Source: Prosopocoilus inquinatus (Eukaryota > Arthropoda > Insecta > Coleoptera > Lucanidae). From it: a DNA stretch of 64,000 nt. Position numbers and translations under genes: made by a program. The stretch lies in assembly GCA_036172665.1 (NCBI GenBank), contig CM069877.1:15210501-15274500 (forward strand). The letters run 5' to 3'. A model generated the notes under the pieces. That model was not told the origin of the DNA. It did not search any database and worked only from the letters and a program-made list of their open reading frames with translations. Shown here in pieces: positions 22,440-34,304 of the stretch (the first letter of the stretch is position 1; the number at the start of each line of letters is the position of its first letter).

Positions 22440-23740
22440 TTTGCGCGTAGCGTGGAAAATAAGTAATAAATTACTAGCTATAAGTATATATGTAAAAACA
22501 AAGAAAAAAACATAGGCAGAAAAACTACTAAGCAAAATTATATTCAATCTGAATTATACAAGCTAAAAATCACTTAGATGGAAATAATTCTGTAGTTGAC
22601 GGTCAAGGGATGGCGGTGTTAACGTGCGCAGAGAAGCAGGAATGGCATTCAAAAAAGTACGCAACGTTATAAGAGAAAGACCTTTTAAAGATTTCAAGAT
22701 GATGTATTGGAGGAGTTAATAACCCCTTATTTCTAATATTAATATTGTGTACATCCGTTCTAAAAGTGAGCTTACGATATATATAAGTCGTCTTTTTAAA
22801 AACAATAATTTTATGATAAAACTTCATAGAACAAAATTCAGCTCTAAGTGACATTTTTAACCATCCACCCCATGCGAGTGTGTGCGGTATTCTGTCATGT
22901 TTACGAATACTATAAATAAATCTTAAGCAAGCATTCTGCAGTCGCTGAATTCTAATTCTATCCACACTGTCTAGGCAATGGTAATAAACGGTTGAACAAA
23001 AGTTAAAGCAAAAGAGTACAAGAGATTCACATAATTTTTTTCTTAGAGGACTAACTAGGCAATCCTTACATCCATAGAGTAATTTAAGATTGCAATACCC
23101 TCGTCTGATTAAGTGAAATACATACATGTTCCTAAAATCGTAATTTAGTATCTAAATGCGGCCCTAAATCCCGGGCGGAATCAGAAATAGGAATAACATC
23201 TTTATTAATTTTCGCTTTGATAGCATTAATAACAGAAGCTCTCGACTTAGTGCGACCAAAAACTAGAACAGAAGTTTTTTTTACTATTTATGCGAAGGCA
23301 ATGCTTGACAGAAAGTTCAATAAGGGATTGCAAATCATCATTTACAAAAGACACGGCTGCATGAACGTTTTCTTTATTGAATGAGTAATAAAACTGAGTA
23401 TCATCAGCATAAAGGTGGTATTTACAATCAGATAAGCATTTAGTAATATTCGTCGTATAGTGTATAGAAGAGGACCAAGTACTGCCTTGGGGAACTCCGG
23501 AAACAATAGGAAGAGGAAATGATAAGTGACCGTCATATGAAACTTGTTGAGTTCTATCAGTTAACTAGGAAGAGAAGAACTCTACAGCGTTTTCATGGAA
23601 ACCTACATACCGCAAAATAGTAAGTAAAAGAGAATGATTAAGAGTATCGAAGACTTTCGAATAGTGTAACAAAATCAGAATCGAGATTTGATTATCATCA
23701 CTGCTACGTAACAAATCATGTATAATTTTAGCCGTTGCTA
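22440..23740 (-). pseudogene. CR1/jockey-type LINE (B) fragment
   Basis: Minus-strand reverse transcriptase remnant. KVFDTLNHSLLLTIL (near 23670) is followed by SGVPQGS near 23500 and LYADDTQFYYSF near 23400, so the YADD box is intact. The frame 22603-23127 then gives the C-terminal domain (RIRIQRLQNACLRFIY and LAWGGWLKMSLR). Several frameshifts separate these pieces, and the 5' two-thirds of the element are missing. It ends near 22440 with no clear tail. Confidence 0.6.
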
Positions 23741-23834
23741 ATCATAAAGAATAAATTTTTCTGAAAAAACTGTAATAAAGAATTTTTCCATAAATTGTAT
23801 AATAATTTCCGGCACTTAATGCATATCTGATTAC

Positions 23835-25225
23835 GATAATAATAATAATATATTTATTTGCCCAACAGTTTACAAAAACCAATTACAGGACAAAATAGTA
23901 AATGCAGGAAAACAAGCAAAACTAATCTAAATATAAACTAAATTACGTTGTCAAATAAACAATGTAACCATAAAAGTTTGAATTAATGAAAGCAGAGAAG
24001 TTACACAGTATTGTGCGCAATAGTATAGAAGTTTAATAGGTTGCACTTAAAGGTATTACAATTAAGGTGGAAAATGTCAACATGATTACAAAGTTGGTTA
24101 TACAAACTGGAAACGATATGGATAGGAGATCGAACTAGAACATTAGTTCTAGGTGTAGATAAATACATTTAGGATGATGATCTACATCAGACACGCTTGG
24201 TACATAGAAGGATACTCTGTCCAAAAGATAAACTACATCAATTTCATTATTAACCAACCTATGTAAAAATAACAAACAAGATATACATCTCCTATCAGCT
24301 AGTGTTAAAAAATTTATTTCAGAAAGTAAAGTTTCATGTGAGAGGGTACACAATAAATTCCTTAAACCATCTGAATTTGAGAAAACGATGAAGAACTTGT
24401 TCTAGGGTTTCTATGTGACACCTGTCAATGGGATACCAAATTAGCGAGGCTTTCTGTAACCGTGAAAGAATAAAAGCATTAAACATCATATTTAAGACTA
24501 TATTATAATTAGTAAAGTCTCGAGTATTTCGGATGATGAAACCTAAAATAGAAAGGAATTTTTAACAACATCATTGACGTGATGAATAAATAGGAGGCGG
24601 TCATCAAAAAGAACACCAAGATCTTTGATTACAGTCATTTTTTCAAGGTTTTGATTATTTAGCTAATAGGGAAATAGATGTTTGCTCATTCTACGCGAGA
24701 AAGAAATGGTTCTACATTTGTTAACATTCAAGGTGAGTGCATTTAATGTACACCAATCAGAGAAGGAATTTAAATCATTTTGAAGAAGCAAGGTATCCTC
24801 AGAGTTATTTACAATTCGGTAAATCTTTGCATCATCAGCATACATAAAGATATTACTTCGGTTGACGAGCGTCAAAGGAAGATCATTTACGAATAAAACA
24901 AAGAAAAGAGGACCTAAGTTGCTACCTTGAGGAACCCCAGATGAGACGATATAAGTATAGGAAGAAAAACCATTGTAGTACACGTTTTGACGTCTGTTAG
25001 TTATGATTGCAAAAGAAGCGTTAATGTGTTACAAAGACCAAAAGAACTTAGTTTTGAAATCGGAAGCCCATGCTTTATCCTGTCAAAAGCTTTAGCAAAG
25101 TCTGTATACACGTCAACTTGAAATCCGTTATCAATTGACTCACCTAGATACTGTGAGAAGGAAGCAAGATTACTTACAGTTGAGCGCTTGTCTATAAAGC
25201 CGTGCTGTTCAGGGCATATATTATG
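23835..25225 (-). pseudogene. CR1/jockey-type LINE (C), 5'-truncated
   Basis: Reads on the minus strand from QHGFIDKRSTVSNL (25215) through a KAFDRIKHG region (about 25080). SGVPQGSNLGPLFFVLFVND and FMYADDAKIY follow at 24663-24983, then KDLGVLFDDRLLFIHHVND and C-terminal blocks to 24135. The 3' end is a TAATAATAATAATA tract at 23839-23853. The catalytic YADD box is intact, but frameshifts near 25000, a stop at 24663 and others inactivate it. It is adjacent to LINE B in the same orientation but is a separate insertion. Confidence 0.65.
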
Positions 25226-25266
25226 CTAAACGAACATAAACGAACGGTTTTTCAATTAAGATAATA

Positions 25267-25531
25267 TGTTGTTCCGAATTTGGGGTTAAATTTCAGAACA
25301 CTTTAATTACAATCAGTCGCTTTACACAATTAGCAACACAATAGTAATGAGCTTGTCTATCAAATAACACTTTTACAAAATGTACTTTCTATTTATTCGA
25401 GGTACGAACCCTTCACTTGCTAACCACTGACTAAACTCCTGGCGGACCGTCCGGCTTCTATAGCAGAGAGATCTATTTGCGCGTCACGGCTGTAAAATAT
25501 ATTTTACCAACACAGCATTAAATGTGTAACA
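25267..25531 (-). mobile_element. Solo-LTR-like sequence
   Basis: A 265-bp segment starts TGTTACACATT and ends GGAACAACA on the minus strand, with TG...CA ends. An AATAAATAGAAAG polyadenylation-type signal lies about two-thirds of the way along, as expected for a gypsy-type LTR. No second LTR, internal domain or clear target duplication was found, so the call is tentative. Confidence 0.35.
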
Positions 25532-25820
25532 ACCTGACATTTGCGTACAGAATTAATTTATTCTTTTACGCAAGACAAGTGTGGGACATAGAAGAGTCAG
25601 CGAACAAAGTAATATTCTCCGAAGAGGTGTAAAACCGATCGTCAGATGCAGAGTGACTCACGCAATATGTAATGTAAACAAGGTAGAATTCACCGAATAT
25701 GCCGCATGACCGATCGCCAAATGCAAAGTGACTCACATAAACGAGTCACGAATGCGCGCCTCGCTGAGAATTTTCCTAGAAAAACACGCATAGCGTTATA
25801 TAAGCTCAATAAATCTAATA
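25532..25820. repeat. Imperfect tandem duplication of about 65 bp
   Basis: Two adjacent related blocks, near 25605-25670 and 25682-25745, share CCGATCG and TGCA(G/A)AGTGACTCAC. No coding potential was seen. Confidence 0.4.
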
Positions 25821-25828
25821 ATTATAAC

Positions 25829-26013
25829 CAGGGAAAAGAAATCGGCCCACTCATTCCGTGAATAGTACGAAAATTCAGCATTCGGAGTGTATTAGTCTCG
25901 CTTATAATAACTTCTGCAACTTACGAACACATCCTTTTCCCTTTCACTAGGAATGAATAGTACATTCGGCGTAAAAAGCGTCCAACACTAAGTGGGCTAA
26001 ATTCTTTTACCTG
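25829..26013. mobile_element. hAT-type MITE with perfect 8-bp target duplication
   Basis: A 185-bp element starts CAGGGAAAAGAAATCGGCCC; its right end is the complement of CAGGTAAAAGAATTTAGCCC. It is flanked by attataac at 25821-25828 and 26014-26021. The 8-bp duplication with CAGG-type termini is characteristic of hAT elements. Confidence 0.75.
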
Positions 26014-26021
26014 ATTATAAC

Positions 26022-26939
26022 TACAAATACCGACTTTCATGACTCCCAGCGCACTGAATATGAAGCCAAATCGAACCGAGGGTTAACTATGCCCTAAGTA
26101 GTGCTTTAAAGTTCGTGACTTTTCTGTATACTGTTTTGGTAAGCAATATTTTATAATGGGTATGATTATTTTATCCCAGACAGGTAATCTCGTTAAATTG
26201 ATGGCAATAACATCGCGTCGTATCGGGATAAGTCAATTATTTACAACGAGACAGGCCCAATTAACAGACCCCGCAAAAGCCCTTGGGCGACAACCGACTT
26301 TAAAGCTAAAGCAACAGACGGGGTACGATGTAAATCACATCGAACTGTGAGTTAGTGTCAGAAAATCACATTCGTTCATTTTAAACGACCGCGACGTCCA
26401 AATTAATTTTAAAAATTTTGAAATTAAAAAAAATTATACCTATACTTCATCGTCGCTACCAAAATAATACTCCTACTTGGGAAGCGTTTCGACTGTCAGA
26501 TTTAGTTCCGAAATGATTTATTGCGTTCATGTTTTGTGACAAATATAAATTGAGCGAAAGCAAAAAAATGTTTCGTGAAGGTGAACAATACTGGCGTATT
26601 TGTCGATACCCATGTATTTACAGCGCGTTACCTGTGCGTCCCCCGGGGGAGACGGAAAATGCGACATGCCTTCGCAAGACGAAAAAAACATCAATTTTCT
26701 TTCGCGTCAGAATAATTCGGACGGGACATAAATCTAAGTCGCTTTTGTTCGTCGTTTTGGGAAGTTGATAAAGGTATTAAATAATGCGAATTTTATTTCT
26801 TATGTCTTCTTTCTTATTGACAGAGTGTTGTGAAATGATAATCGGAGTTTCAATGAAACATAATATATTAACAACAATTACATCTCCTAATATAAATTAC
26901 ATTATGGGAATTTTCTTTTATACAAATAACGGAAAAAAC
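26022..26939. other. Unrecognised sequence between MITE and mariner
   Basis: Frames at 26156-26350 and 26529-26768 have no known motif. The sequence 26140-26770 is less AT-rich than its surroundings, but no gene can be supported. Confidence 0.35.
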
Positions 26940-28042
26940 ATGGAAACCTCGCGTGAAAATTTTCGTGCCATGATTTCAAATGTGGTCTAACGCCGAAACA
27001 ATGCCTCGATTGGCTTCATTTGGCTTTTGGAGATGAAGCACCATCAAAGAGCAGTGTTTATAATTGGTTTGCCGAAATCCAGCGTGGACGTACCTCTCTC
27101 GGTGACGAATTTCGTGAAGGTCGTCCATCAACATCTGTTGTTGCCACTAATGTAGATGCTGTGCATGAAATGCTTGAGCGAGATCGACATGTGACATACC
27201 GTGAGATTCAAGCATCCTTACGCATTGACGTGAAAGCAATACACCAGATTTTGCATGATCATTTGAACGTATGAAAGCCTTGCAGTCGTTGGATCCCACA
27301 CAATTTAACAGAAGCGCAAAAGCAGGGTCGTGTCAAATGGTGCGAAGAAATGCTCAAGAAATTCAATGGAGATCATTCAAATTTATAAGATCGTTACTGG
27401 TGACGAAACGTGAATCTATTCGTACGACCCAGAAAGTAAACAACAATGTACCGTTTGGGTATTTCAAAATGAACCAAAACCAACAAAAGTTGTCCGTTCA
27501 CGCAATGCTGCGAAGCAAATGATTGCTTGTTTCTTTGGTTAACTGAACATGTAGCAACCGCGGCTTTAGAGGATCAAGAAACCGTGAATACTGATTGGTA
27601 TACTACAATTTGTTTGCCGGAAGTCATCGATCAAATAAGAAGAAACGATCGAAATCGACGAATTATTCTCCATCTTGACAATGCCAGCTCTCACTCAGCC
27701 CGTCAAACAGTTGACTTTTTGTCCAACAAAAATGTTGAATTAATGACTCGTTGTTCATATTGACCTGATTTATCACCTAATGATTTCTGTTTGTTCCCAA
27801 ATAACAAAAATAAAATGCGTGGTGAGCGATTTTCGTCGGCTGAAGCAGCGGTTGAAACATTCCGGACACTGGTTTCTGAGGTACCATCTTTAGAGTGGAA
27901 AACGTGCTTTAGAAATTGCTTCGAGCGTATGCAAAAATGTACTGACGTCAAAGACGAATACTTCGAAAAACAATGATACCGTTTACCAAATTTCATATGC
28001 GTTTTTTCATACCGTTTCCAGAAACTTTTCCAGCAGCCCACG
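26940..28042 (+). pseudogene. mariner transposon, copy 1, 5'-truncated and frameshifted
   Basis: Tc1/mariner family, DD34D type. Sequence matching the other two copies begins near the start codon at 26940; the left terminal repeat is missing. The right end (TTCCAGCAGCCCACG to 28042) is followed by TA. A deletion of about 10 bp near 26978 shifts the frame within the first 20 codons. The reading then resumes with FGDEAPSKSSVYNWFAE (27023-27274), and further shifts follow near 27270, 27400 and 27525. HLDNASSHSARQTVDF (27660-27720) still shows the second catalytic Asp. Inactive relic. Confidence 0.8.
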
Positions 28043-28452
28043 TATGTCTGTATATATTAACGTAAATCCTACGCGCACTCAAGAAACGGCAAACATTCTT
28101 GATTCTTGATCTGACACTTCTGAACGGAACGGAACACAAGTTCAGACCTGCAAGCATACATCTACAAGATAAGGACTGTCCACGAAAAAATTCATCAAAT
28201 TTTGATTTCAGTTATTACGAACAAGTAGGCTTTGGAAACAAATAAAAACAATGATTTATCTTATCTCTGAAACTAGTGTAATCAACTCGAATGAAAGTAA
28301 AGTTATTTTTCGAAATGTCGTGTTCTCGAAGAGAAACAAGTAAACTGATTTTATACACATGGCAGGAAAATTGCCTCAGGGTTTCCCCTTTTTTACCAAT
28401 TTAATTTGTTTTGTAATATTCTTCTAGGGAAAAAACGAAGTTATTATTATTA

Positions 28453-28850
28453 TTACATCCCGATTGGTCTCAATGTAAAATTGTAAATCATATAGGAATA
28501 TCACGTACCACTGTTCAAAGTATTATTTAATTAACTTCAAGCAAACTTTAACAGTAGATAGAAAACCAGGTTCAGATATAAAATCAGATCCAATACAACA
28601 TTTCTGTAAGAGGTGTGGCCAAAACAAATACGTGTGTCGAAAAGATATGTCGGAAAAATAAACTAAAAGCTAAGTTAAAGTCATAGAAAGTTTTAATTAA
28701 AAGTACGAGATTGGTCCGAAGAAAAGAATTTAAAGGGAGAAATGAGCTAGAAAATTGTACATGCAGTTGTTGACAAAATTGTATCACATTTCTACAGTTT
28801 CAGAAGGAGTTGATAAAACCTACTCTATGGGGCCGATTTAAGACAAATAA
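28453..28850 (+). pseudogene. Tc1-like transposase N-terminal relic
   Basis: A translated scrap GISRTTVQSI at about 28498-28527 matches the helix-turn-helix typical of Tc1-like transposases. It is followed by TVDRKPGSD, then by KAKLKS and FLIKSTRLVRRKEFK in shifting frames, which fit the linker region of the same proteins. No catalytic domain was found. This is a highly decayed fossil. Confidence 0.35.
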
Positions 28851-29830
28851 AAATAATTTTGAACAATGGGTAACGTGTTCTTTTCTTTTTAAGTGCCAAA
28901 AGGAATTTTGGTTTACATGAAACTTCGGTATTTTTGCTGCCACCAAGTATCTTATTTTAAGACACTGATTAAAATATTTAAAAGGTCAGAGGCTTTAGGG
29001 TTTTTCAGGCTTTAGAACTGTGTACAGTCGTCAGGCATTACTGAAAATAAGTAAATTAAGGAAAAGACATCGTTGCTAACTATAAAGAATATTTTGAAGT
29101 AAAAAGTGATAGAAATTCTGCTTATACAAAAAGGGGGGTGGACAAATATATACCTGATATTCAGAGGGAAGCCACCCCTAATCTAAGGTAGGACTCCGCA
29201 GCAGATTCTTTCTGGAGTCGCTCTCGAGTTTGGATCTCCGCCCCTCCTGATTTTTCACTACACTGTCGCACAAATTAACTTTGTTTTTAAAATAAAAGAA
29301 ATTTTTCACGAAAGAAATATTAAATTGAACGATCGAATCACATAACACATGATCAAGGGCGGACTTAGAAAAAAACCAAAGATTAGAAACTAGTCTATAC
29401 TTGAAGAGTGATGAACGAACATTAATTCATTTCCTTTCTCCGAGGGGGTCATACAGCCTGAATCTTATCTCAAAATTACGTCAAAATTAACCCAGTGACT
29501 GCTGCCACCTGACGTATTCCGTCTGAACTATTCTTTTTGCGTAGGTTGAATTACATTCCGCTAGGTTTATTTCCCACGCCACAGCAAGAGAAAAAAAAGT
29601 GTTATCACAATAATGTTTAGTCTCGGGCACAGCAAGTCCCAGATAAAAGGCATTTATACATTCGCAATTTTTTACGAGCCATTAAAAAGGAATACGCCAG
29701 ACTTATTTAATAATTAATAATTTGTCAGCTTGCTGTTGTGGTAAAATCTCCAGAAGGCAATATTGATCTATTGACTATATTTCCAAGTATTCAAACAATA
29801 TGATAGTATGTGGTGATTTTAACGTTAATT
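28851..29830. other. Intergenic DNA, nothing recognised
   Basis: No domain-bearing frame and no repeat shared with the rest of the window was seen. Confidence 0.4.
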
Positions 29831-29879
29831 TTTCAAAAGAATTTGTTGCAAATCATTTTTGATTGCAGTGAAAATCTGG

Positions 29880-29937
29880 AACAGCCTCTGTTCAGCTGTT
29901 TCAGCCCTATTTGGGGCTTCTTCAGAAGAGACGTAGC
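29880..29937 (-). ncRNA. Hammerhead ribozyme remnant in FB copy 3
   Basis: On the minus strand the core CTGAAGA, stem AGCCC, loop CAAATA, stem GGGCT and GAAA are all intact. The cleavage triplet, however, reads GAA instead of GUH, so cleavage is expected to be lost. The stem I strands ACGTCTCTT and CAGAGGC still pair except at the base next to the core. Confidence 0.65.
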
Positions 29938-30847
29938 TCGACATTTTCACTGAAAATCCAAAACGACTTCACCAATTTATTCGCAAGTGCTGTACAGGGT
30001 GGATTAATTTCGATGTCTCTTATGGACATTTCCGTAACTATAAGAGATAGAAAAAAACTAGTGGCCAAGTCTCGATCTCTTTTTTGGAGATTAAGTCAAT
30101 AGCGTAAACAAAAATTGGCTATCTTCTTTTGTTTTCAAGTTATGGGCAAAAATTGACATTTTCGACATTTAGTTTTTCGGCCATATCTCGTTTATTTCTA
30201 GAGATATTAAAAAACTGTTTGATCATTATTAGGACACTTTTTAGAATACATTTCAATGGTGTAGTTGCTTTTTTAATATTTACTTAAATTTTCAAGTTAT
30301 AACATAAAGTTATATTTTTTTAAACAGAAATCATAGCAGGCAATGCCCTCATTAAATAGAGATTTTTTTTTGTTTTCAAAAATATATACTTTGTTGGGTT
30401 TATTTCTTATAATTAATAGGAAAAATGCCATTTTTGTTATTAGCCTTGGGTATCCTAGTCTCAGTAGGCTGGCTTCAATGCAGTGCCAACATTTTTTTTG
30501 TTTTTATTAAATACTAACGAACTTTCAAAACTTTAGGCAGTTTTGGGCGCGTAAAGAATTTCATATCGATCTGGCAAAAGCTTTTTTGTTTTTATTAAAT
30601 ATGAATGCACGCAAATTTAGTTTGTCACATGTCCGATCTTGTTTATAATTTACTATTTGTGTATTTGTTTTTGTTTTTCGTGTTTTTAATAAAATATAAC
30701 TTAAGAGAAACAAGAAAAGAAAGCTTAAATTAGTTCTAATTTAGTTATTATTATTTTTATGTTTATCCAAACAACTTGTATTTTAGTGTAAAATCACGTT
30801 ATCTTTTCGCTTCTCTTGACAACTTGTTTATTTAGATTTTTTCACTC

Positions 30848-30880
30848 CTGACGAAACTATGAAGCGATAGCGAAACGTAG
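30848..30880 (+). ncRNA. Hammerhead-like motif, Penelope-type (a)
   Basis: CTGACGA (30848-30854), a short stem CTAT/ATAG around GAAGCG, then CGAAACGT. About 65 bases downstream comes the block TTTCATCGAACAAGAGTCGA, which recurs next to the other motifs of this set. The closing pair of stem II is mismatched, so this is hammerhead-like rather than a confident ribozyme. Confidence 0.4.
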
Positions 30881-31072
30881 AGTGTTCTTGCGATTTCACA
30901 GTGTCCGTTTTAAAGTTTAAAAACTATTTTCTCTCACATATTTCATCGAACAAGAGTCGACTTCAATTATATTTTTTATTAAAGTCGTTTCTTGTCCGAT
31001 GGAAATTATATAAAAATTGTTTTCAATTTTAAAAAGGTATTGTGAAAATTACAGGAACGTTCAACGTTTCTT

Positions 31073-31104
31073 TCTAACGAAACTATAAACCGATAGTGAA
31101 ACGT
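31073..31104 (+). ncRNA. Hammerhead-like motif, Penelope-type (b)
   Basis: TCTAACGAA, CTAT...ATAG stem, GTGAAACGTT. It is a degraded relative of the motif 225 bp upstream in the same orientation. An inverted copy of the CATCGGACAAGA block (30999-31013) precedes it. The CUGANGA box is mutated (CTAACGA). Confidence 0.35.
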
Positions 31105-32090
31105 TGAATATTCGTGCAATTCTGTTTAAAGATTGAAAACAATTTTTCTATAAATTGAATGATAAACTCATTTTCAATAGAAAGTCAGACAGGAACTCTT
31201 ATCAGAACGGTCACTCAAAACGATAAAACGGAAATTTGTAAATTAACGCGAACACGAATTTATTTACGCAACCAAAACTTTGAAAATATTTGAAAGCTCG
31301 TTAAAATTTAATAAAATAAGAAATCGGCTCCGTATTGAACCCAGCCTACTGAGACTAGGATATTTACGCAAGGATAATAATAAAAATGACAGTTTTTCCT
31401 ATTAATTATAAGAAATAAACCCAACAAAGTATATATTTTTGAAAACAGAAGAAAAATTTCTATTTAATGAGGGCATTGCCTACTATGATTTCTATTTAAA
31501 ATTTTTTTTAAACTTTATGTTATAACTTGAAAATTTAAGTAAATATTAGAAAACCAACTACACCTCTGAATTGCATTCGAAAAAGTGTCCTAATAATGTC
31601 CAAACAGTTTTCTAATATCTCTAAAAATAAAGGAGATATGACCGAAAAACTAAATGTCGAAAATGTCAATTTTTGCCCATAACTTGAAAACAAAAGAAGA
31701 TAGCCAATTTTTGTTTACGCTTTTGACTTAATCTCCAAAAAAGAGATCGAAACTCGGCCACCAGTTTTTTTCTATCACTTATAGTTACGGAGATGCCCAT
31801 AAGAGACATCGAAATTAATCCACCCTGTACAGAGGCTGCTCCAGGTTTTCACTGCAATCAAAAACGACATGCAACATTTTTTTTTAAACTCATTATGCTT
31901 TGACAGCAAGCATGGCCGCCTTGCATGGGGTAGCTTATTATGTAGCAAATCCGCTTCAATTTGTTATCCTACTACAATGTCAGGTCAAAAAGCGATCGTA
32001 GAATCGCGCAGTTTTATCTATTCACCACTGTTAATTTTTCAATTAAGTCTCCGAATACCATAACTGCATCTAATATCTTTATAATCATTG

Positions 32091-33862
32091 GATTGAATAT
32101 GGCAAGTTTTGAACCTACCCGTGTCCAGAGCAGCACTGCCTCATGTATAGACAATATCTTCAGTAATCTTCCTGTAATCAATAGTATCAATGTAGTGTCC
32201 CATTCATCTGACCACTTTGCAGAAATTTTCGTTACTGAAAAACCACTCTCGCAGTCAAATTTAACCCACAAGGTTAATCTTACTCGAAGAGAATTCAGCT
32301 TAACTAATCATTTGACTTTTGTGTGCAATATTCTTCAAGATGTTTGGTTTACTTCTTCTCCTAGTGACTTTGGTTTTGAAAATTTTATGAGCATTTTTAC
32401 CCAATGTTTCAATTCATCATTCCCATTAACTTGTAAAAGTATTTCCAACAAATTTAGAAACAAATCTGACTGGGTCACTGACGAAATCATTCAAAAAGGT
32501 AATTTCCTTAGAGGTCTCTATTATATATATATAGACTATACTTTAACAAAATTATACTGTGCTAAAAAGAAAGAGTATTAAAAACTTGTAAAAAATACAA
32601 AAATATCATATAATAATAATAAAGTTCTTAACGCTGCGCCATGTAACAAAAGTAAAATTATTTGCGGCATCATCAAGGACTCAACTGTTTCTGCTGAGTC
32701 ACTTTCAAACATCGAATTAATGGTTAATGGTGCATCTATTACTGATCCTTATATCATAGCGAACCTTTTCAATTAATACTTTATTCCAGATTATAATTCA
32801 ATTCAATCAAACAAAGCTGAGATTAATGTAACTTCACACCAGCAGTCAAATTTCTTTCTCTTTCTCACTGACCAAGTAGATGTTAAAATATTTTAATAAA
32901 TTTCTCTTCAAAAAGAGCGAAAGAGGATATAATGGAACTCCAGGTACTATTCTTGCGGATTTTAGTGACCTAATACGCATGAAACTTGCAGAAGCTATTA
33001 ATAATTCTTTTTTTACTGAAACATTTCCTGATTCTCTCAAACTAGCCAAGGTCATACCAGTTTTCAAAAATAAAGGTTCTGAACTTGACATAACCAGCTG
33101 TCGCCCTATATCGCTGCTTTCTATCTTCTCTAAAGTATTTAAAAAGCTTATCGATGATAGATTGTATTCATACTTGATACATTTCAATATTCTATCTAAA
33201 TGTCGGCATGGTTTTATTAAAGATCGTTCTACTGAGTCTGCAATCTTTAAGTGTCTATACGAAATAACTTCTTATCTGGATAATGGTGGATCTCCCATTG
33301 GTATTTATTTCGATCTGTCTAAAGCGTTCGATACTTTAGATCATCTAATTTTATTATCGAAAGAGAGTTGCTCTAAATTTGTTTCAATCCTGTCTCTTCG
33401 GAAGCTCTCAACAAGTATGTATCAGACACATGAAGAATGGTGTAATTGAGGAAATTAATAAGTAAAGGCGTACCACAGGGCTCAGTTCTAGGCCCTTTAT
33501 TGTTTATAATCTACGTTAATGATTTGAAACAATAATTTCCATCTGTGTCATTATGTCAATATGCCGATGATACTTCGTTTAAAGTGAGTGGCAATTCTCA
33601 GACCTTATCTTCTAAAATTGACTCACTCTCTATCTCACAAATGTTTAAATGGTGTGACAGTAATCATCTTCAGTTAAAACATAATAAAACTACGGTTTTG
33701 CAATTTACAAATAAACCGTTGCCGTCTAACATACTTATTAAGTGTCATGGAAAATCAGTTCCAGTCACAGATAGTGTAAAATTTTTGGGTTCTTTTGTCG
33801 TATGGTTTGGGGAGGGTCATCTAACTCTCGGCAAGTTTTCATCTTGCAAAAATCAATTTTAA
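32091..33862 (+). pseudogene. ORF2 polyprotein of LINE D, broken
   Basis: The endonuclease end and linker are open to 32581. After stops, the RT starts near 32880. It shows LAKVIPVFKNKG, SCRPISLLSIFSKVF, KCRHGFIKDRSTESA and IYFDLSKAFDTLDH, with the first catalytic Asp intact. A frameshift and deletion near 33365 remove part of the palm. Then ISKGVPQGSVLGPLLFIIY and LCQYADDTSFKV (33541-33575) keep the VPQG and YADD boxes. Stop codons at 32579 and 33534 plus at least three frameshifts make it inactive. Confidence 0.7.
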
Positions 33863-34100
33863 GAACAATATTATGCCATAAGCCCACTGATTCGTGTAAA
33901 CCACTATTTAAATTACTTAAAATCTTACCATTACCTTATCTCTATATTTACAATCTTGCTGTCTTTGTTCAAACTAACATAAACTTATTCCCGAAAAATA
34001 AAGACAAATATGGATCCGATTTGCTTCAAAAACTAGATATTGTAATAATATTAATAATCCTTAAACATAGCACAAGTCTTTTTGAACACGGTATGTATTA

Positions 34101-34304
34101 TAATTACAGAACGGATCTTGGCACATGTACCGGTGGAAGGAAGGAGTAGGAGCGGGCGGTCGCGCCTTCGCCACCCTTCTCGTCCTGCGCTGATTTGAAT
34201 GCAATAGGACTGTGATTTAAATCAACGCAGGACGCGAAAACGCGACCGCCTGCTCCTACTCCTCCCTTCCACCAATACATGTACCAAGGTCCGTTCTGTA
34301 ATTA
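34101..34304. repeat. Nearly perfect 204-bp palindrome (MITE)
   Basis: Arms start TAATTACAGAACGGA and continue through CATGTACC and GGAGTAGGAGC on both sides, with a central loop near 34200. The arms are GC-rich compared with the host LINE. If the TA next to the ATTACAG ends is the target duplication, it would be a Tc1/mariner-type MITE. The palindromic flank makes this ambiguous. Confidence 0.65.

Larger units (their letters stand above)
29995..31827. mobile_element. Element with about 485-bp terminal inverted repeats, TA-flanked
   Basis: 29995-30478 and 31340-31827 are inverted copies, apparently about 85-90% identical. They start CAGGGTGGATTAATTTCGAT and are flanked by TA on both sides, inside FB copy 3. 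No transposase was recognised. The centre (30480-31340) is unrelated and carries two Penelope-like hammerhead-like motifs, so it may be a further insertion. Confidence 0.7.
29831..32025. repeat. FB repeat, copy 3, split by a long-TIR element
   Basis: The left part (29831-29994) is minus-oriented FB, with the ribozyme region and its upstream flank. The right part (31828-32025) is plus-oriented, from AGAGGCTGCTCCAGG through the tail module to TTTTATCTATTCA. The two parts meet as an inverted repeat at the point where the 1.8-kb element at 29995-31827 was inserted. Confidence 0.7.
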
